DNA from: Puia dinghuensis
Lineage (GTDB): Bacteria > Bacteroidota > Bacteroidia > Chitinophagales > Chitinophagaceae
DNA: 64,000 nucleotides
Assembly (NCBI RefSeq): GCF_014642875.1
Contig: NZ_BMJC01000009.1
Coordinates: forward strand, 1-64,000
Reading direction: 5' to 3'
Below the pieces are notes generated by a model that was not told the DNA's origin, did not search any database, and worked only from the letters and a program-made list of their open reading frames with translations. The position numbers were made by a program, and so were the translations under genes. Below are positions 63,926 to 64,000 of the stretch, piece by piece. Every line of letters begins with the position of its first letter. The stretch's first letter is position 1.

Positions 63926-64000
63926 AACTTTTGGGGGTATCCAGGATTGCTGTGCAGAAGTGCAAAAATTAATTTTCGGAGGGATGGTTTTTATGCTGTA

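Overview
The window looks like a chromosomal segment of a moderately GC-rich member of the Bacteroidota, most likely Chitinophagaceae or a close relative. This rests on gene families seen in the sequence: RHS cores of the Bacteroidetes type, a type B T9SS sorting domain, three ECF-sigma/FecR/TonB-receptor sets, a SusC/SusD pair, a type III glutamine synthetase, and promoters of the TTG-N18-22-TAnnTTTG form. The genus cannot be fixed by reading alone.

Layout. 0-3 kb: the 3' end of an RHS polymorphic toxin gene, its putative immunity gene, and decayed remnants of an IS1-type transposase and of a DUF3857-like gene. 3-12 kb: a predicted barrel protein, a large T9SS cargo protein, a Nudix-fold regulator, a secreted metallophosphoesterase, an aldo/keto reductase, a small unknown gene and an epoxide-hydrolase-like enzyme. 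12-21 kb (minus strand): ECF sigma, FecR, SusC, SusD and a secreted double-thioredoxin protein, read as one sigma-controlled uptake locus. 21-23 kb: rmuC and a small secreted protein with an internal duplication. 23.1-33.1 kb: a visibly AT-richer island with a second sigma/FecR/TonB-receptor set, a CehA/McbA-like PHP hydrolase, and an AraC regulator divergent from a hydrolase/SDR/cupin-CMD operon. 33.2-36.1 kb: an AbiEi-like/Fic fusion preceded by four 23-bp tandem repeats in its leader, two tiny genes, tRNA-Asp and a nearby 3' tRNA-like fragment. 36.2-43.2 kb: housekeeping genes accA, dapA, rnz, a STAS protein, clpC and cmk. 43.2-47.9 kb: a third sigma/FecR/TonB-receptor set. 48-63.7 kb: glutamine synthetase III, a glycan-related membrane protein with a GT4 glycosyltransferase, purL, hldD, proC, pyrG, yidC and several small exported proteins of unknown role.

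How it fits together. Three cell-surface signalling units dominate the accessory content. Each pairs an ECF sigma factor with a FecR anti-sigma factor carrying a DUF4974-like C-terminus and an outer-membrane TonB receptor, but only the SusC receptor carries an N-terminal STN signalling domain. The least ordinary stretches are the RHS toxin tip with its AT-rich partner gene, the Fic gene with its repeat array, and the 23-33 kb island. Function calls come from motif recognition by eye. No database search was run, and residue positions are approximate.
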